NCBI RefSeq assembly: GCF_003172935.1
Contig: NZ_QGKS01000187.1
Location: 1 to 64,000 of the forward strand
Length of the DNA: 64,000 bases
Reading direction: 5' to 3'
Origin: Micromonospora sicca
GTDB taxonomy: Bacteria; Actinomycetota; Actinomycetes; Mycobacteriales; Micromonosporaceae
Both the position numbers and the translations under genes were made by a program. Of the stretch, positions 1 through 8,589 are shown one piece after another; the first letter of the stretch is position 1; every line of letters starts with the position of its first letter. The notes under the pieces are model-generated. The model was given only the letters and a program-made list of their open reading frames with translations. It was not told where the DNA came from and did not search any database.

Positions 1-2
1 GC

Positions 3-104
3 CACAACCAGTACCGCGTCAAGAAACCCGACGAACCAGGCGGCGTCCGCCACGACAGACCCGCCACGATCCGGCTCTACAAGCTCAGCCACCAAACTCC
101 ATGA
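3..104 (+). CDS. C-terminal end of an unidentified protein (partial at window edge)
   Basis: An open frame enters from the left edge and stops at a TGA at 102-104, giving about 33 residues rich in Lys, Arg and Pro that end in KLSHQTP. I do not recognise the family. The next gene begins only 33 bases further on and lacks its own N-terminus, so this may be the tail of a gene interrupted by a mobile element. It could also be chance. Confidence 0.25.
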   Translation, partial: HNQYRVKKPDEPGGVRHDRPATIRLYKLSHQTP

Positions 105-137
105 TCAACTTAGGCTACGCGGCATTGGGACAAGGAC

Positions 138-1151
138 GTGGAGATCCTTGCCCTGCGCCATCAGATCACGATGCTGGAGCGCCAACTGGGCAAGGAGAAA
201 GTGCGCTTCGACGCGAGCGATCGGGCGTTCCTGGCGGTCCTGCTGCACCGGCTGCCGCGCGACGTGCTGCGGCGGTTGCGGTTGCTAGTGCGCCCCGACA
301 CGGTGCTGCGCTGGCATCGCGATCTGCTGGCCCGCCGGCACGCAGCTGCCTCCCGGCCCAAGCGCCCGGGCCGGCCGCGCACGGTTCGTTCCATCCGTGC
401 CCTGGTGCTGCGCCTGGCTCGGAAAAATCCCAGCTGGGGCTACCGGCGTCTGCACGGCGAACTGCTGGTGCTGGGGGTAAAAATGGCCGCGTCGACCGTG
501 TGGGAGATCTTGCAGGAGGCCGGGATCGACCCGGCGCCCGAGCGGGCGGCCAGTACCTGGGCCGACTTCCTGCGCTCCCAAGCCGACGCCCTGCTGGCCT
601 GCGACTTCCTGGAAACGATCACCCTCACCGGGACACGGATGTACGTGTTCGCGGCGATCGAGCACGCCAGCCGCAGGATCCGGATCCTGGGAGCCACCGC
701 GCACCCGACCGCCTCCTGGGTGGTGCAAGCCGCGAAGAACCTCATCATGGACCTCGAGGACACCGGCTGCCGGGCACGCTTCATAATCCGCGACCGCGAC
801 GGCAAGTTCCCCGAGATGTTCGACGCCATCCTCGCCGACGCGGGCATCGACGTCGTACTCAGCGGCATCCAGATGCCAAGAATGAATTCAATCATGGAAC
901 GCTGGGTACAGACCTGCCGTCGCGAACTACTGGACCGCACCTTGATCCGGGGCCAGCGGCACCTGCTCCACGCGCTGCGCGAGTTCGAACAGTTCTACAA
1001 CGGACACCGCCCGCATCAGGGCATCGCCAACGCCCGCCCGCTGTACCCGTTGCCGGCGCTGGTCGCCGATCCGAACAAGATAACCCGCCTCGACATACGA
1101 CGACGCGATCGCCTCGGCGGCATCCTCTACGAGTACCGACATGCCGCCTGA
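138..1151 (+). CDS. IS481/IS3-type transposase (integrase-core DDE), probably N-terminally trimmed
   Basis: The product is a transposase with an integrase catalytic core. An N-terminal helical region (EILALRHQITMLERQL) and a KNPSWGYRRLHGEL segment precede an rve-type core. The likely catalytic residues are D156 (LLACDF), D219 (IIRDRD) and E254 (SIMERW), and the last two have the usual 35-residue spacing. A GHRPHQG motif follows. The assigned start is a GTG with no good ribosome-binding site. The frame stays open upstream for WDKD, a motif normally internal in this family, back to a TAG at 111, so the original N-terminus appears to be lost. I found no terminal repeats. The element is probably inactive unless it starts at the internal GTG. 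Confidence 0.8.
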   Translation: MEILALRHQITMLERQLGKEKVRFDASDRAFLAVLLHRLPRDVLRRLRLLVRPDTVLRWHRDLLARRHAAASRPKRPGRPRTVRSIRALVLRLARKNPSWGYRRLHGELLVLGVKMAASTVWEILQEAGIDPAPERAASTWADFLRSQADALLACDFLETITLTGTRMYVFAAIEHASRRIRILGATAHPTASWVVQAAKNLIMDLEDTGCRARFIIRDRDGKFPEMFDAILADAGIDVVLSGIQMPRMNSIMERWVQTCRRELLDRTLIRGQRHLLHALREFEQFYNGHRPHQGIANARPLYPLPALVADPNKITRLDIRRRDRLGGILYEYRHAA

Positions 1152-1207
1152 CCTGCGCGGACGAGGTTTCCGGCAAGGGCAGGGCTTCCTAGCTGCAAAT
1201 ATTTACG

Positions 1208-1250
1208 GTGGGCGATATTGGGATCGAACCAGTGACCTCTTCGGTGTGAA
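1208..1250 (-). other. 3' fragment of a tRNA-Val gene (possible attachment-site core)
   Basis: Read on the minus strand, this stretch ends in the acceptor sequence ATCGCCCAC preceded by a T-arm with GGTTCGATCC, a variable region and an anticodon-loop-like TTCACAC (CAC anticodon, valine). The 5' half of the tRNA is missing: the bases beyond 1250 do not pair with the anticodon 3' strand and there is no D-arm. A detached tRNA 3' end of about 43 bases is what integration of a tyrosine-integrase element leaves at one end. No integrase gene is visible beside it. Confidence 0.6.
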
Positions 1251-1311
1251 ACGGGACGCCACAGCGCCTTTGAGCAGCCAAAACGTCGAACCGCAGGTCC
1301 GGGCCATTGCC

Positions 1312-1361
1312 GTTCAGAGCAGTTCAACGCTGTTGAGTGCAGTTGCGCGCCGTTCAGTGCA
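1312..1361 (+). repeat. Five tandem 10-bp repeats (GTTSNNNSCN)
   Basis: The units are GTTCAGAGCA, GTTCAACGCT, GTTGAGTGCA, GTTGCGCGCC and GTTCAGTGCA, head to tail with no gaps. Each begins with GTT, at about one helical turn of spacing. They lie 60 bases from the tRNA fragment. Such phased arrays next to a tRNA 3' end resemble integrase or excisionase arm-binding sites; that role is an inference. The remainder of 1251-1482 shows no gene, only a weak GCCGGC inverted repeat near 1396-1417. Confidence 0.5.
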
Positions 1362-1482
1362 CCCTGCTGCTCCCAATCCGCTCCCCCATCCTTGAGCCGG
1401 CCCGGTAGCGCGCCGGCCGCAAACACGGGGCCCTCAGCGCCCTGCTAGACGGTCGAGAAGGTTAGTGCCCGACTCGCCGGGA

Positions 1483-2682
1483 CTACCTCAGGCTCCCATT
1501 CTGGATGACTGTCCGACGTTCGGGGCCCGCCCAAAGCACCGACGGCTCGTCGAAGGGATTTCCGTCTAGGATCACGAGGTCGGCCGTAGCACCGACCTCG
1601 ACGCGGCCGAGATCCTCACGGCAGATGATCTCGGCGTTGACCGAGGTCGCAGAGCGCAGTGCCGCCAGCGGCCCTTCGACCTCGACCTGGAGTCGAAGCC
1701 CGGTGAGTTGCTCGTCCTCGAGCACACCCATCAGGTCGCTTCCGAAGCCTATCGGTACGCCCGCGGCCCGGGCGCACTCGATCGCCCGCCGGCCGGCGTC
1801 CAGTACCTCGCGGTTCTTGGCCTGGGAGATCGGAGCGAGTCCGAGTTCCTCGCCGCGACGGTCCATCGCGTCATACGCCGCCAGGGTGGGCACGAGGAAC
1901 GCACCGTGCTCGGCCATCAGCTTGGCCGTGGGCGCGTCAAGGAGGTTGCCGTGTTCGATGGTGCGCACACCGTTCTCCACGGCGTGGGCGATCGCCTCCG
2001 GCGAATAGGCGTGCGCGGCGACGTAACTGCCGCGACGGGTCGCCTCGTCGGTCACCGCGCGGATCTCCTCCGGCGAGTACTGCGGGATGCGGATCGGGTC
2101 GGTTAGTGAGACGACTCCGCCCGAAGCCATGATCTTGGTGGCGTGGACGCCCCGCCGGAAGCGGTCGCGTACCGCACGGCGCAGGGCGTCTACTCCGTCC
2201 ACGATCTCCGCGATGTGGCTCCCGCACGCGCACAGGTCCAGGTCGCCCGGGCGGGAATCGCCGTGCCCGCCGGTCTGCGACAGCGCGGGGCCGGTGTATA
2301 GGTACCTCGGCGACGCGATGAGGCCCTGCGCGATGGCCTTGGCCAGGCCAGGATCTCCTCCAGCCACGTCACGTACGGTGGTGAACCCCCGTCCGAGTGC
2401 GGACGCGAGGCGTCGGGCGCCGGCCAGCGCGACGTAACTGAGCGGGCTGGACTCCAACGTGAGCAGGTCCAGGTCGGTGCCGTAGGCGTGGAAATGCGCG
2501 TCGATGAGGCCTGGGATGACGGTACCGCCACGCGCGTCGACCACCCGCTCGGCCGGCTGCCGTGCCCCGCCGATGTCGACGATGGTTCCGTCGACGACGT
2601 GGATCGGTCCGTCGGTCAACTCGGCCGACACCCCGTCGAAGATGGCCGCGTTGACGATGGTCAGGCTGCCGGGGGAGGTCAT
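1483..2682 (-). CDS. Metal-dependent amidohydrolase (prolidase/imidazolonepropionase-like)
   Basis: A 399-residue cytosolic amidohydrolase-superfamily enzyme. It has the N-terminal composite-domain strands (LTIVNAAIFDG), the metal-binding turn GLIDAHFHAYG (unusual HFH in place of HxH), a central KIMASGG segment carrying the bridging lysine, VAAHAYSPEA and IEHGN histidine motifs, and a C-terminal GFGSDLMG aspartate. Related enzymes hydrolyse Xaa-Pro or Xaa-hydroxyproline dipeptides, which would fit the surrounding cluster, but substrate cannot be read from the sequence. The ATG at 2682 overlaps the stop of the upstream LLM gene by four bases (ATGA), which supports this start and translational coupling. 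It is the last gene of the minus-strand operon. Confidence 0.85.
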   Translation of the reverse strand: MTSPGSLTIVNAAIFDGVSAELTDGPIHVVDGTIVDIGGARQPAERVVDARGGTVIPGLIDAHFHAYGTDLDLLTLESSPLSYVALAGARRLASALGRGFTTVRDVAGGDPGLAKAIAQGLIASPRYLYTGPALSQTGGHGDSRPGDLDLCACGSHIAEIVDGVDALRRAVRDRFRRGVHATKIMASGGVVSLTDPIRIPQYSPEEIRAVTDEATRRGSYVAAHAYSPEAIAHAVENGVRTIEHGNLLDAPTAKLMAEHGAFLVPTLAAYDAMDRRGEELGLAPISQAKNREVLDAGRRAIECARAAGVPIGFGSDLMGVLEDEQLTGLRLQVEVEGPLAALRSATSVNAEIICREDLGRVEVGATADLVILDGNPFDEPSVLWAGPERRTVIQNGSLR

Positions 2683-3311
2683 CCGACCGGCTCCGCGCTC
2701 CGCAGCCGTGCGGTGGCGAGGAGGTCCACCTCGAACGTGTCCGGGTGCACCAGGACACCGTACTCGCGGGCCGCCGCCGCCCGGGGGCCTGCGGCGGCAA
2801 CCGTCAGGGGCACCCGCGGATGCTGGACACAGCCGGGGATCTGCCGCGCGTCGACGGCGCTGAAACGCTCTCCCCTGACCGTGGTGACGTGGTGGGTGAG
2901 CAGATGGTCGAGCAGGCCGATCCATTCGGCGAACCGCTCGGTCCGTTCACGGCGATCCCGTGAAACATCCCCCAGAACCGTCGCGTCCGGGCCTTCGGTG
3001 CCCGCGCCCACCCCGACGTCGAGCCGCCCACCGCTGATCCGGTCGAGCGTCATGATCTCTTTCGCGAACGTGACCGGATGCCGGAAGTTCGGCGTCGCCA
3101 CCCGGGTACCCAACCGCACCCGAGTGGTGGCAACCGCGGCGGCGGCCAGCAGCGGAACACTGGCGTACCACGGCCGCTCCTTCAGCGCCGGCCAGCTCAG
3201 GTGGTCGTAGGTCCACACCGTACGCAAGCCGGCGCTCTCGGCGTGGACATCAGCGATGAAGGCAGCGGGTGGATCCCGGTCGGGAAGGACAAGCGCCGAC
3301 AGGGCGAGCAA
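2679..3311 (-). CDS. LLM-class flavin/F420-dependent oxidoreductase, short form
   Basis: A luciferase-like (beta/alpha)8 oxidoreductase. It shows VWTYDHLSWPAL near the N-terminus, the family signature TTRVRLGTRVATPNFRHPVTFAKE, and DRISGGRLDVGVGAG. The family usually runs to about 300 residues, and this protein has about 210, so the C-terminal part of the barrel is short or lost. I prefer the TTG start at 3311 because GGAGG lies six bases before it; an in-frame GTG at 3332 is upstream of that site. The role within hydroxyproline catabolism is unknown. It may act on a cyclic imine or be an accessory reductase. The stop overlaps the amidohydrolase start. Confidence 0.75.
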   Translation of the reverse strand: MLALSALVLPDRDPPAAFIADVHAESAGLRTVWTYDHLSWPALKERPWYASVPLLAAAAVATTRVRLGTRVATPNFRHPVTFAKEIMTLDRISGGRLDVGVGAGTEGPDATVLGDVSRDRRERTERFAEWIGLLDHLLTHHVTTVRGERFSAVDARQIPGCVQHPRVPLTVAAAGPRAAAAREYGVLVHPDTFEVDLLATARLRSAEPVG

Positions 3312-3515
3312 TTGTTTCCTCCGTTCGATCACATGGCATCGCGGTCGCCGGGCGCCGTGCCCGGGGGCAGGACGACCAGCGAACGCGCGGAGCGAGCATC
3401 GGCGACAAACATCGCCGGGGTGCTCTGATGAACCGACCCTCGTCGTGACAACCGGTCGCGAACAAGAGCGCGCCGACAGCGCCGGCCGGTCGGGAGGTAT
3501 CCGGCCGACTCGCGG

Positions 3516-4199
3516 TTATCGGCGTCGGGGTTCCTCGTCCCGACCTGCCCAACTGCCGCGCACGTGACCGATGTGCGCCTTCATCAACCGTTCCAGGCCC
3601 GAGCGGTCCTTCGCCGCGATGAGGTCGAGCATCTGAATGTGTTCCAACGCCGAGGTGCCCAGCTCGCCGCTCTCGGCGAGCCGGGTGAGCCCGAACAGCC
3701 GGGACCGGGCCCTCAGCTCGCCGACCAGCGAGACCAGGTGCGCATTGCCCATCAGTGACAGAAGTTCCAGATGGAAACGGCGGTCGTGCTCGATGTATGC
3801 GATGAGGTCCCTCTCCTGCGCCACGTCGACGATCCGCTGCGCCATCGGCCGTAGCCGCGCCAGGTCGTCAGCGGTCGCGATGTCGATCGCCTTGACGGTC
3901 GCGGGCACCTCGATCAGTTGCCGTATCTCCGTGATGTTGTCCAGTTCCTGGTCGGACAACTCGGTGACCCGGAAACCCTTGTTGCGCACGGTCTCGACGA
4001 GGCCTTCCTTGACCAGGTCGAGCATCGCCTCCCGGACCGGGGTGGGCGACACACCGAACTGCGCGGCGAGGGTCGGCGCGGAATAGACCTCGCCGGGTCG
4101 CATCTGGCCGGCAACGAGCGCGGCACGCAGGGCGTGGGCAACCCGGCCACGCACGCTGGGCCGCTCCTCCAAAAACGGCAGGTCCAACGACTCGGTCAT
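3516..4199 (-). CDS. GntR-family transcriptional regulator, FCD subfamily
   Basis: A 227-residue regulator. Residues about 10-75 form a winged helix-turn-helix (VAHALRAALVAGQMRPGE, AAQFGVSPTPVREAMLDL, GLVETVRNKGF). Residues about 85-215 form an FCD ligand domain with the metal-binding Asp/His pattern (EHDRRFHLELL). The C-terminus is RLMKAHIGHVRGSWAG. Its start overlaps the end of the upstream cyclodeaminase-family gene by four bases (ATGA), so it is co-transcribed with the pathway it probably controls. The inducer may be hydroxyproline or a pathway intermediate (inference). A fragment of a close relative is present at 12525-12597. The 204 bases between this gene and the LLM gene hold no other gene. 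Confidence 0.9.
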   Translation of the reverse strand: MTESLDLPFLEERPSVRGRVAHALRAALVAGQMRPGEVYSAPTLAAQFGVSPTPVREAMLDLVKEGLVETVRNKGFRVTELSDQELDNITEIRQLIEVPATVKAIDIATADDLARLRPMAQRIVDVAQERDLIAYIEHDRRFHLELLSLMGNAHLVSLVGELRARSRLFGLTRLAESGELGTSALEHIQMLDLIAAKDRSGLERLMKAHIGHVRGSWAGRDEEPRRR

Positions 4200-5143
4200 G
4201 ATGCACCTTCCTGCGGCCGCACATGAGATGCGGAAGTATCGAACACGGCTGACGCGACAACCAGATCTTCCCAGGCCATGCCGACGCTTTTGAAGAGGCT
4301 CGGCCCGGCGGTGGCGGTCTCGCCGCCTACCAACGCGGCCAGGCCCACCAACCCCGTCCGGGCCACCGCACCTTCGGCCATCGCCATGATGACGTCGCCC
4401 GCCTCCGCGCATGCCGAGGCAACCGATTCGACCACGACCACGCTGCGCCGGACCGTCTCGGTATCCACCTCGCGCGCGGTGGGCTCATGAGAGCCGCACG
4501 CAACCACCACGGCGTGATCGGCCAGCAGTCGACCGTCGAAGAGCGGCTCACGCGCCGTGGTGCAACAGGCGATGACATCGGCACCGGCCACCGCCGCGGC
4601 GGTCCCCGGTGCGGCGTCGAGGCCGAGTCCGCGCAGACGCTCCACGAATGCTCTCGTGCGATGCCCGTCTCTGCCCACGACACTCACCCGGCTGATCGGA
4701 CGAACCGCACGCACCGCTTCCACGTGACCCCATGCCTGCGGTCCCGTTCCGAAGAGTACGAGATGGTTCGCCTGCGGCACTGCCAGTCGGTCCACGGCCA
4801 CGGCGGATACCGCCGGCGTGCGGAGGTTGGTCAGTTCGGTGCCGTCGAGCAGCGCGATCGGCGTCAGCGTCGCTCCATCCATCAGCACGTAGACGGCTTG
4901 GATGCGGGGCAGCCCGATACGGGGATTTCCCGGCGCGGCGGTGGCGAGCTTGACCCCCACCCGACCTCCAACCTCGGCCGGCATCGACAGCACCTGTCCC
5001 GCAGTGAAGTCCGAGATACTGCGCGCTGCCGCCTGGTCGGGGTCGAGCCCGGCCACCAGCGCGGCCACGATCACGTCGATCGCGGCCGCCATCGGCAGCG
5101 CCCGCCGGATGGCGGTCGCGTCGATCATCGGCAGAGAAATCAC
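4196..5143 (-). CDS. Ornithine cyclodeaminase/mu-crystallin family ketimine reductase
   Basis: A 315-residue NAD(P)-dependent enzyme of the OCD/mu-crystallin family. The N-terminal half has GGRVGVKLATAAPGNP and the segment LLDGTELTNLRTPAVSAVA typical of the family. The Rossmann half starts at LVLFGTGPQAWGHVEAV. In hydroxyproline and proline-racemase clusters this family acts as a delta1-pyrroline-2-carboxylate reductase (LhpI-like), returning imine to proline. The exact reaction here is inferred from context. The GTG start at 5143 lacks a clear ribosome-binding site; the ATG a few codons later (MIDATAI) is an alternative. It lies between the aldehyde dehydrogenase and the GntR gene in the same operon. 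Confidence 0.85.
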   Translation of the reverse strand: MISLPMIDATAIRRALPMAAAIDVIVAALVAGLDPDQAAARSISDFTAGQVLSMPAEVGGRVGVKLATAAPGNPRIGLPRIQAVYVLMDGATLTPIALLDGTELTNLRTPAVSAVAVDRLAVPQANHLVLFGTGPQAWGHVEAVRAVRPISRVSVVGRDGHRTRAFVERLRGLGLDAAPGTAAAVAGADVIACCTTAREPLFDGRLLADHAVVVACGSHEPTAREVDTETVRRSVVVVESVASACAEAGDVIMAMAEGAVARTGLVGLAALVGGETATAGPSLFKSVGMAWEDLVVASAVFDTSASHVRPQEGAS

Positions 5144-5195
5144 CGCTGAGTCTCATTCGGTTGTCCCCGAGGCCGGCGCGGCCGGTCGCTGGTAC

Positions 5196-6578
5196 TCATG
5201 CGCGGACGGGGGCAGCGGCGGTGACGGTGTGCAGGGAAGTGTAGAACTCCTGCGCCGCCTTGCCTTGCTCCCGCGGGCCTAGGCTGGAATCGCGTTCCCC
5301 GCCGAACGGAAGGTAGAAGTCAACGCCGGTCGTTGGAGCGTTGATCTTGATCTGGCCGGCCGCCGACCCGTCGGCAAACCGCAGCGCGGCGTCCAGGTCG
5401 GCGGTGAACACCGAGGCAGCCAGCCCGTACCGCACGTTGTTGGCCGCCTCCAGCGCGTCGGCGACGCTATCGACCTGAGTCAACGCGCAGATTGGCCCGA
5501 ACACCTCCTCCCGCAGGAGCAGGTGATCGACCGGCAGGTTGTCGACGATCGTCGGCGCGACGAACCAGCCCGCGCCCGTACCTGCACGGCCGCCGGTGAG
5601 CACCCGACCGCCAGCGGCCGCGCCGCCGAGGCTCGCGTCGAGCACCCGGTCCCGCGCCCCCTGCTCGATGACCGGTCCGACGGTGGTGGTGGGATCGGCG
5701 GGGTCACCGCAGACCAGGGCTTCCGTCGCGGCGACCAGCGCGTCGGCGAACCGCGCCGCGTCACCGACCACGATCACTCTCTTGGTGGCGGTGCACTTCT
5801 GCCCTGCGTAGCCAAAGGCGGCGTAGGCGACCTGTCGCGCGACGGCTTCGACGTCGACGTCGGGCAACACGACGGACGGGTTCTGGCCGCCCATCTCGCA
5901 CTGCACCGGGACGCCGCGGGCGGCGGCGGCTGACGCGACGATCGAGCCGACCGCCGCGGACCCGGTGAAGGAGACCACGTCACTCGCCTCGATGACCGCC
6001 TGCCCGGCCTCGGCGTCGCCCGGCAGCACGGCGAGCAGCCCCTCGGGCAGATGCGGCGTGAGCAGTTCAGCAAGTCGCAACGCGGAGGCCGTGGCCTGCG
6101 GTGCCGGCTTGAGCAGAACGCCGTTGCCGAAGGCCAGTGCCGGCGCGGCCTTCCACAGCGGGATCGCCAGCGGAAAATTCCACGGTGTGACCAGGCCGGT
6201 CAGTCCCCGCGGGCGACGCCGGGTGTAGGCCAGCCCCGCCCCGCTGCTCGACTCGTGCACTGCGCCGACCGGGTCGAACACCTGCTGGGCGTAGTACCGC
6301 AGGATGGCCACGGAACGGGCCACCTCCCCGCGCGCCTCGGCGACCGGCTTGCCCACCTCACGGACCGCCAGCGCGGTCAACCCGTCGGCCGCGGCCGCCA
6401 CCGCGTCCGCCGCCGCATGTAGCGCGTTCGCCCGCTCGGCGGGAGTCGCGGCAGCCCATCCGCGCTGCGCGTCACGGGCGAGCCGGGCGGCCTTCGCGAC
6501 ATCGCCAGCGGTCGCCTCGGCCACCGACACGACGACGTCGTCTGGCTTCTGCGGAGATGCGGACTGCACGATGGACAC
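5196..6578 (-). CDS. Aldehyde dehydrogenase, probable 2,5-dioxopentanoate (2-oxoglutarate semialdehyde) dehydrogenase
   Basis: A 460-residue NAD(P)-dependent aldehyde dehydrogenase. Visible motifs are TGLVTPWNFPLAIPLWK (cofactor-binding), FTGSAAVGS, the general base E228 in CEMGGQN and the nucleophile C262 in GYAGQKCTATKR; the 34-residue spacing between them is canonical. REEVFGPI and the C-terminal PFGGERDSSLGPREQG are also typical. In the hydroxyproline pathway this enzyme makes 2-oxoglutarate from its semialdehyde. Its position next to the epimerase and DapA-like deaminase supports that role. I chose the GTG at 6578 because GGAG lies six bases upstream; the frame is open further but only as antisense to the epimerase gene. 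Confidence 0.9.
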   Translation of the reverse strand: MSIVQSASPQKPDDVVVSVAEATAGDVAKAARLARDAQRGWAAATPAERANALHAAADAVAAAADGLTALAVREVGKPVAEARGEVARSVAILRYYAQQVFDPVGAVHESSSGAGLAYTRRRPRGLTGLVTPWNFPLAIPLWKAAPALAFGNGVLLKPAPQATASALRLAELLTPHLPEGLLAVLPGDAEAGQAVIEASDVVSFTGSAAVGSIVASAAAARGVPVQCEMGGQNPSVVLPDVDVEAVARQVAYAAFGYAGQKCTATKRVIVVGDAARFADALVAATEALVCGDPADPTTTVGPVIEQGARDRVLDASLGGAAAGGRVLTGGRAGTGAGWFVAPTIVDNLPVDHLLLREEVFGPICALTQVDSVADALEAANNVRYGLAASVFTADLDAALRFADGSAAGQIKINAPTTGVDFYLPFGGERDSSLGPREQGKAAQEFYTSLHTVTAAAPVRA

Positions 6579-6613
6579 GATGAACTCCAAACGTTGATGA
6601 CAGCAGGCGTCGG

Positions 6614-7624
6614 CTACAGCAGGAAGCCGGCGGGGAACGGGTCGGTGGAGTCGAGGAAGTACTGGGCGGTGCCGGTGATCCAGGCCCGCCCAGTGACCGC
6701 CGGCAGCACCGCCGGCCGGTCGCCGATCATGGTCTGACCGAGCAGCCGGCCGATGAACCGGCTGCCGATGACCGACTCGTTGACGAAGTCGGTGTCCAGC
6801 GGCAGCTCGCCCCGCGCGTGCAGCTGGGCCATTCTCGCCGAGGTGCCCGTGCCACACGGTGAGCGGTCGAACCAGCCGGGATAGATCGCCATCGCGTGCC
6901 GCGAGTGTCGGGCGTCCGATCCGGGTGCAGCCAGGTAGACGTGATGGCAGCCGGCGATCTCCGGGTTTTCCGGATGCACCGGGTTCAGCTGCTCGGTGAC
7001 CGCGTCCATGATGGCCAGACCTGCGTCCAGCATCCGCTGGCGGACTTTGGCATCCCCGGGCGTGAACGCGATGTCGAGCTGGTCCAGCCCGAGGATGGCG
7101 TAGAAGTTGCCGCCGAACGCGAGGTCGAGGGTGACCGGGCCCAGGCCCGGCACCTCGACCGTCGCGTCCATCTCGTGCGCGTAGGACGCGACATTGCGCA
7201 GCGTCACCGACTCGGCGTGCCCGTCGCGGACCGCCACCTCGGCGACGACCAGCCCGGCGGGGGTGTCGAGCCGGATCTCGGTGACCGGTTCGGTGACCGT
7301 CACCATGCCCGTCTCTACCAGCACCGTGGCCACCCCGATGGTGCCATGTCCGCACATCGGGAGGCACCCACTCACCTCGATGTACAACACGCCCCAGTCG
7401 GCGTCCGGGCGGGTCGGCGGCTGCAGGATGGCCCCGCTCATCGCCGAGTGCCCGCGCGGCTCGTACATCAGCAGCGTGCGGATGTGGTCGAGGTTGTCGA
7501 GGAAATACTGGCGGCGTTCGAACATCGAGTTGCCGGGGATGGCACCGACGCCGCCGGTGATCACCCGGGTCGGCATGCCCTCGGTGTGCGAGTCGACGGC
7601 GTGGAAGACATGTGTGCTGCGCAT
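6614..7624 (-). CDS. 4-hydroxyproline 2-epimerase (proline racemase family)
   Basis: A 336-residue cofactor-independent epimerase that converts trans-4-hydroxy-L-proline to cis-4-hydroxy-D-proline. Both catalytic cysteines are present: C91 in LPMCGHGTIG and C257 in DRSPCGTGTSARMA. The N-terminal DSHTEGMPTRVI and GNSMFERRQYF segments are typical of the family. A cysteine in the second motif, rather than threonine, separates true racemases/epimerases from the dehydratases of this family. The neighbouring dehydrogenase subunits, DapA-like deaminase and aldehyde dehydrogenase make the hydroxyproline rather than proline assignment likely. It lies 17 bases after the DapA-like gene in the same operon. 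Confidence 0.93.
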   Translation of the reverse strand: MRSTHVFHAVDSHTEGMPTRVITGGVGAIPGNSMFERRQYFLDNLDHIRTLLMYEPRGHSAMSGAILQPPTRPDADWGVLYIEVSGCLPMCGHGTIGVATVLVETGMVTVTEPVTEIRLDTPAGLVVAEVAVRDGHAESVTLRNVASYAHEMDATVEVPGLGPVTLDLAFGGNFYAILGLDQLDIAFTPGDAKVRQRMLDAGLAIMDAVTEQLNPVHPENPEIAGCHHVYLAAPGSDARHSRHAMAIYPGWFDRSPCGTGTSARMAQLHARGELPLDTDFVNESVIGSRFIGRLLGQTMIGDRPAVLPAVTGRAWITGTAQYFLDSTDPFPAGFLL

Positions 7625-7641
7625 TGACTACTGCCCTTCCG

Positions 7642-8538
7642 CTACCGGCATCCGGCAGCGACCGCCTTCTCGGTGGCCTCTCGAACGATGCGTTCCTGCT
7701 CGTCGGTCAGCGGCGCTCGCGGTGGCCGGCACGGCCCGCCGTAGCGCCCGACGATGTCCATCGACAGCTTGATCGCCTGCACGAACTCGGTCTTCGAGTC
7801 CCAACGCAGAAGCGGGTGCAGCAGACGGTAAAGCGGCAGCGCCGTGGCCAGGTCGCCCGCGGCGACGGCGTTGAACATCTGCACGCAGGAACGCGGCAAC
7901 GCGTTAGGGTATCCGGAGATCCATCCGGGGGCCCCGGCGAGGACCAGTTCCAGGGTGACGTCGTCGGAACCGGCGAGAACATCCAGGTCCGGCGCCAGCT
8001 CGGCGATCTGGTAGAGCCGGCGGACGTCACCGGTGAACTCCTTGACGCCCACGATGAGACCCTCCCCGTGCAGCCGCGCGAGCAGAGCCGGCGTCAGGTC
8101 AACCTTGGTGTCGATCGGGTTGTTGTAGGCCACCACCGGTACGCCGGCATTGGCGACCTCCCGGTAGTGCTCGATGACAGCACGCTCGTCGGCGCGGTAC
8201 GCGTTCGGTGGCAGGAGCATCACCGTGGCGCAGCCGGCCTCTGCGGCGTCCTCTGCCCACCGCCGCGCTTCGGCGGCGCCGTAGGCGGCGACGCCGGGCA
8301 TCACGGTGAAGCCGTCCGGCGCCGCGTCCACGGCCGCACGCACGACCGAACGGCGCTCGCTATCGGTCAGGGTCTGGTACTCCCCCAGCGATCCGTTCGG
8401 GGTCACGCCGTCGCACCCCTCGGCGGCCAGCCACCGGACGTGCTCGGCGTAACGGTCGAGGTCGACCCCGAGCCGGTCGTCCATCGGTAGCGCCGTGGCC
8501 ACCAGCACGCCGTGCCAGGGCTTCTGTCGCGCTTGCAT
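7642..8538 (-). CDS. DapA-family lyase, probable delta1-pyrroline-4-hydroxy-2-carboxylate deaminase
   Basis: A roughly 298-residue class I aldolase-fold enzyme of the dihydrodipicolinate synthase/N-acetylneuraminate lyase family. The Schiff-base lysine is K166 (GVKEFTGD) and the conserved tyrosine is Y138 (VAYNNP). The substrate loop reads TPNGSLGEYQTL. In hydroxyproline clusters this family deaminates and dehydrates pyrroline-4-hydroxy-2-carboxylate to 2-oxoglutarate semialdehyde, the substrate of the dehydrogenase encoded downstream. Two ATGs are in frame. I chose 8538 because GGGAG sits five bases before it; the ATG at 8550 would place that site inside the gene. It is the first intact gene of the minus-strand operon. 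Confidence 0.88.
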   Translation of the reverse strand: MQARQKPWHGVLVATALPMDDRLGVDLDRYAEHVRWLAAEGCDGVTPNGSLGEYQTLTDSERRSVVRAAVDAAPDGFTVMPGVAAYGAAEARRWAEDAAEAGCATVMLLPPNAYRADERAVIEHYREVANAGVPVVAYNNPIDTKVDLTPALLARLHGEGLIVGVKEFTGDVRRLYQIAELAPDLDVLAGSDDVTLELVLAGAPGWISGYPNALPRSCVQMFNAVAAGDLATALPLYRLLHPLLRWDSKTEFVQAIKLSMDIVGRYGGPCRPPRAPLTDEQERIVREATEKAVAAGCR

Positions 8539-8589
8539 AGTTGCTCCCATCGTTGATGTTGAGGGCCCGACAGTCGTCGCGGGCGGGCC

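Noticed and set aside
1396-1417. GCCGGC inverted repeat after the amidohydrolase gene as a terminator
   Set aside because: The stem is only six bases with a ten-base loop and lacks a T-run, too weak to call.
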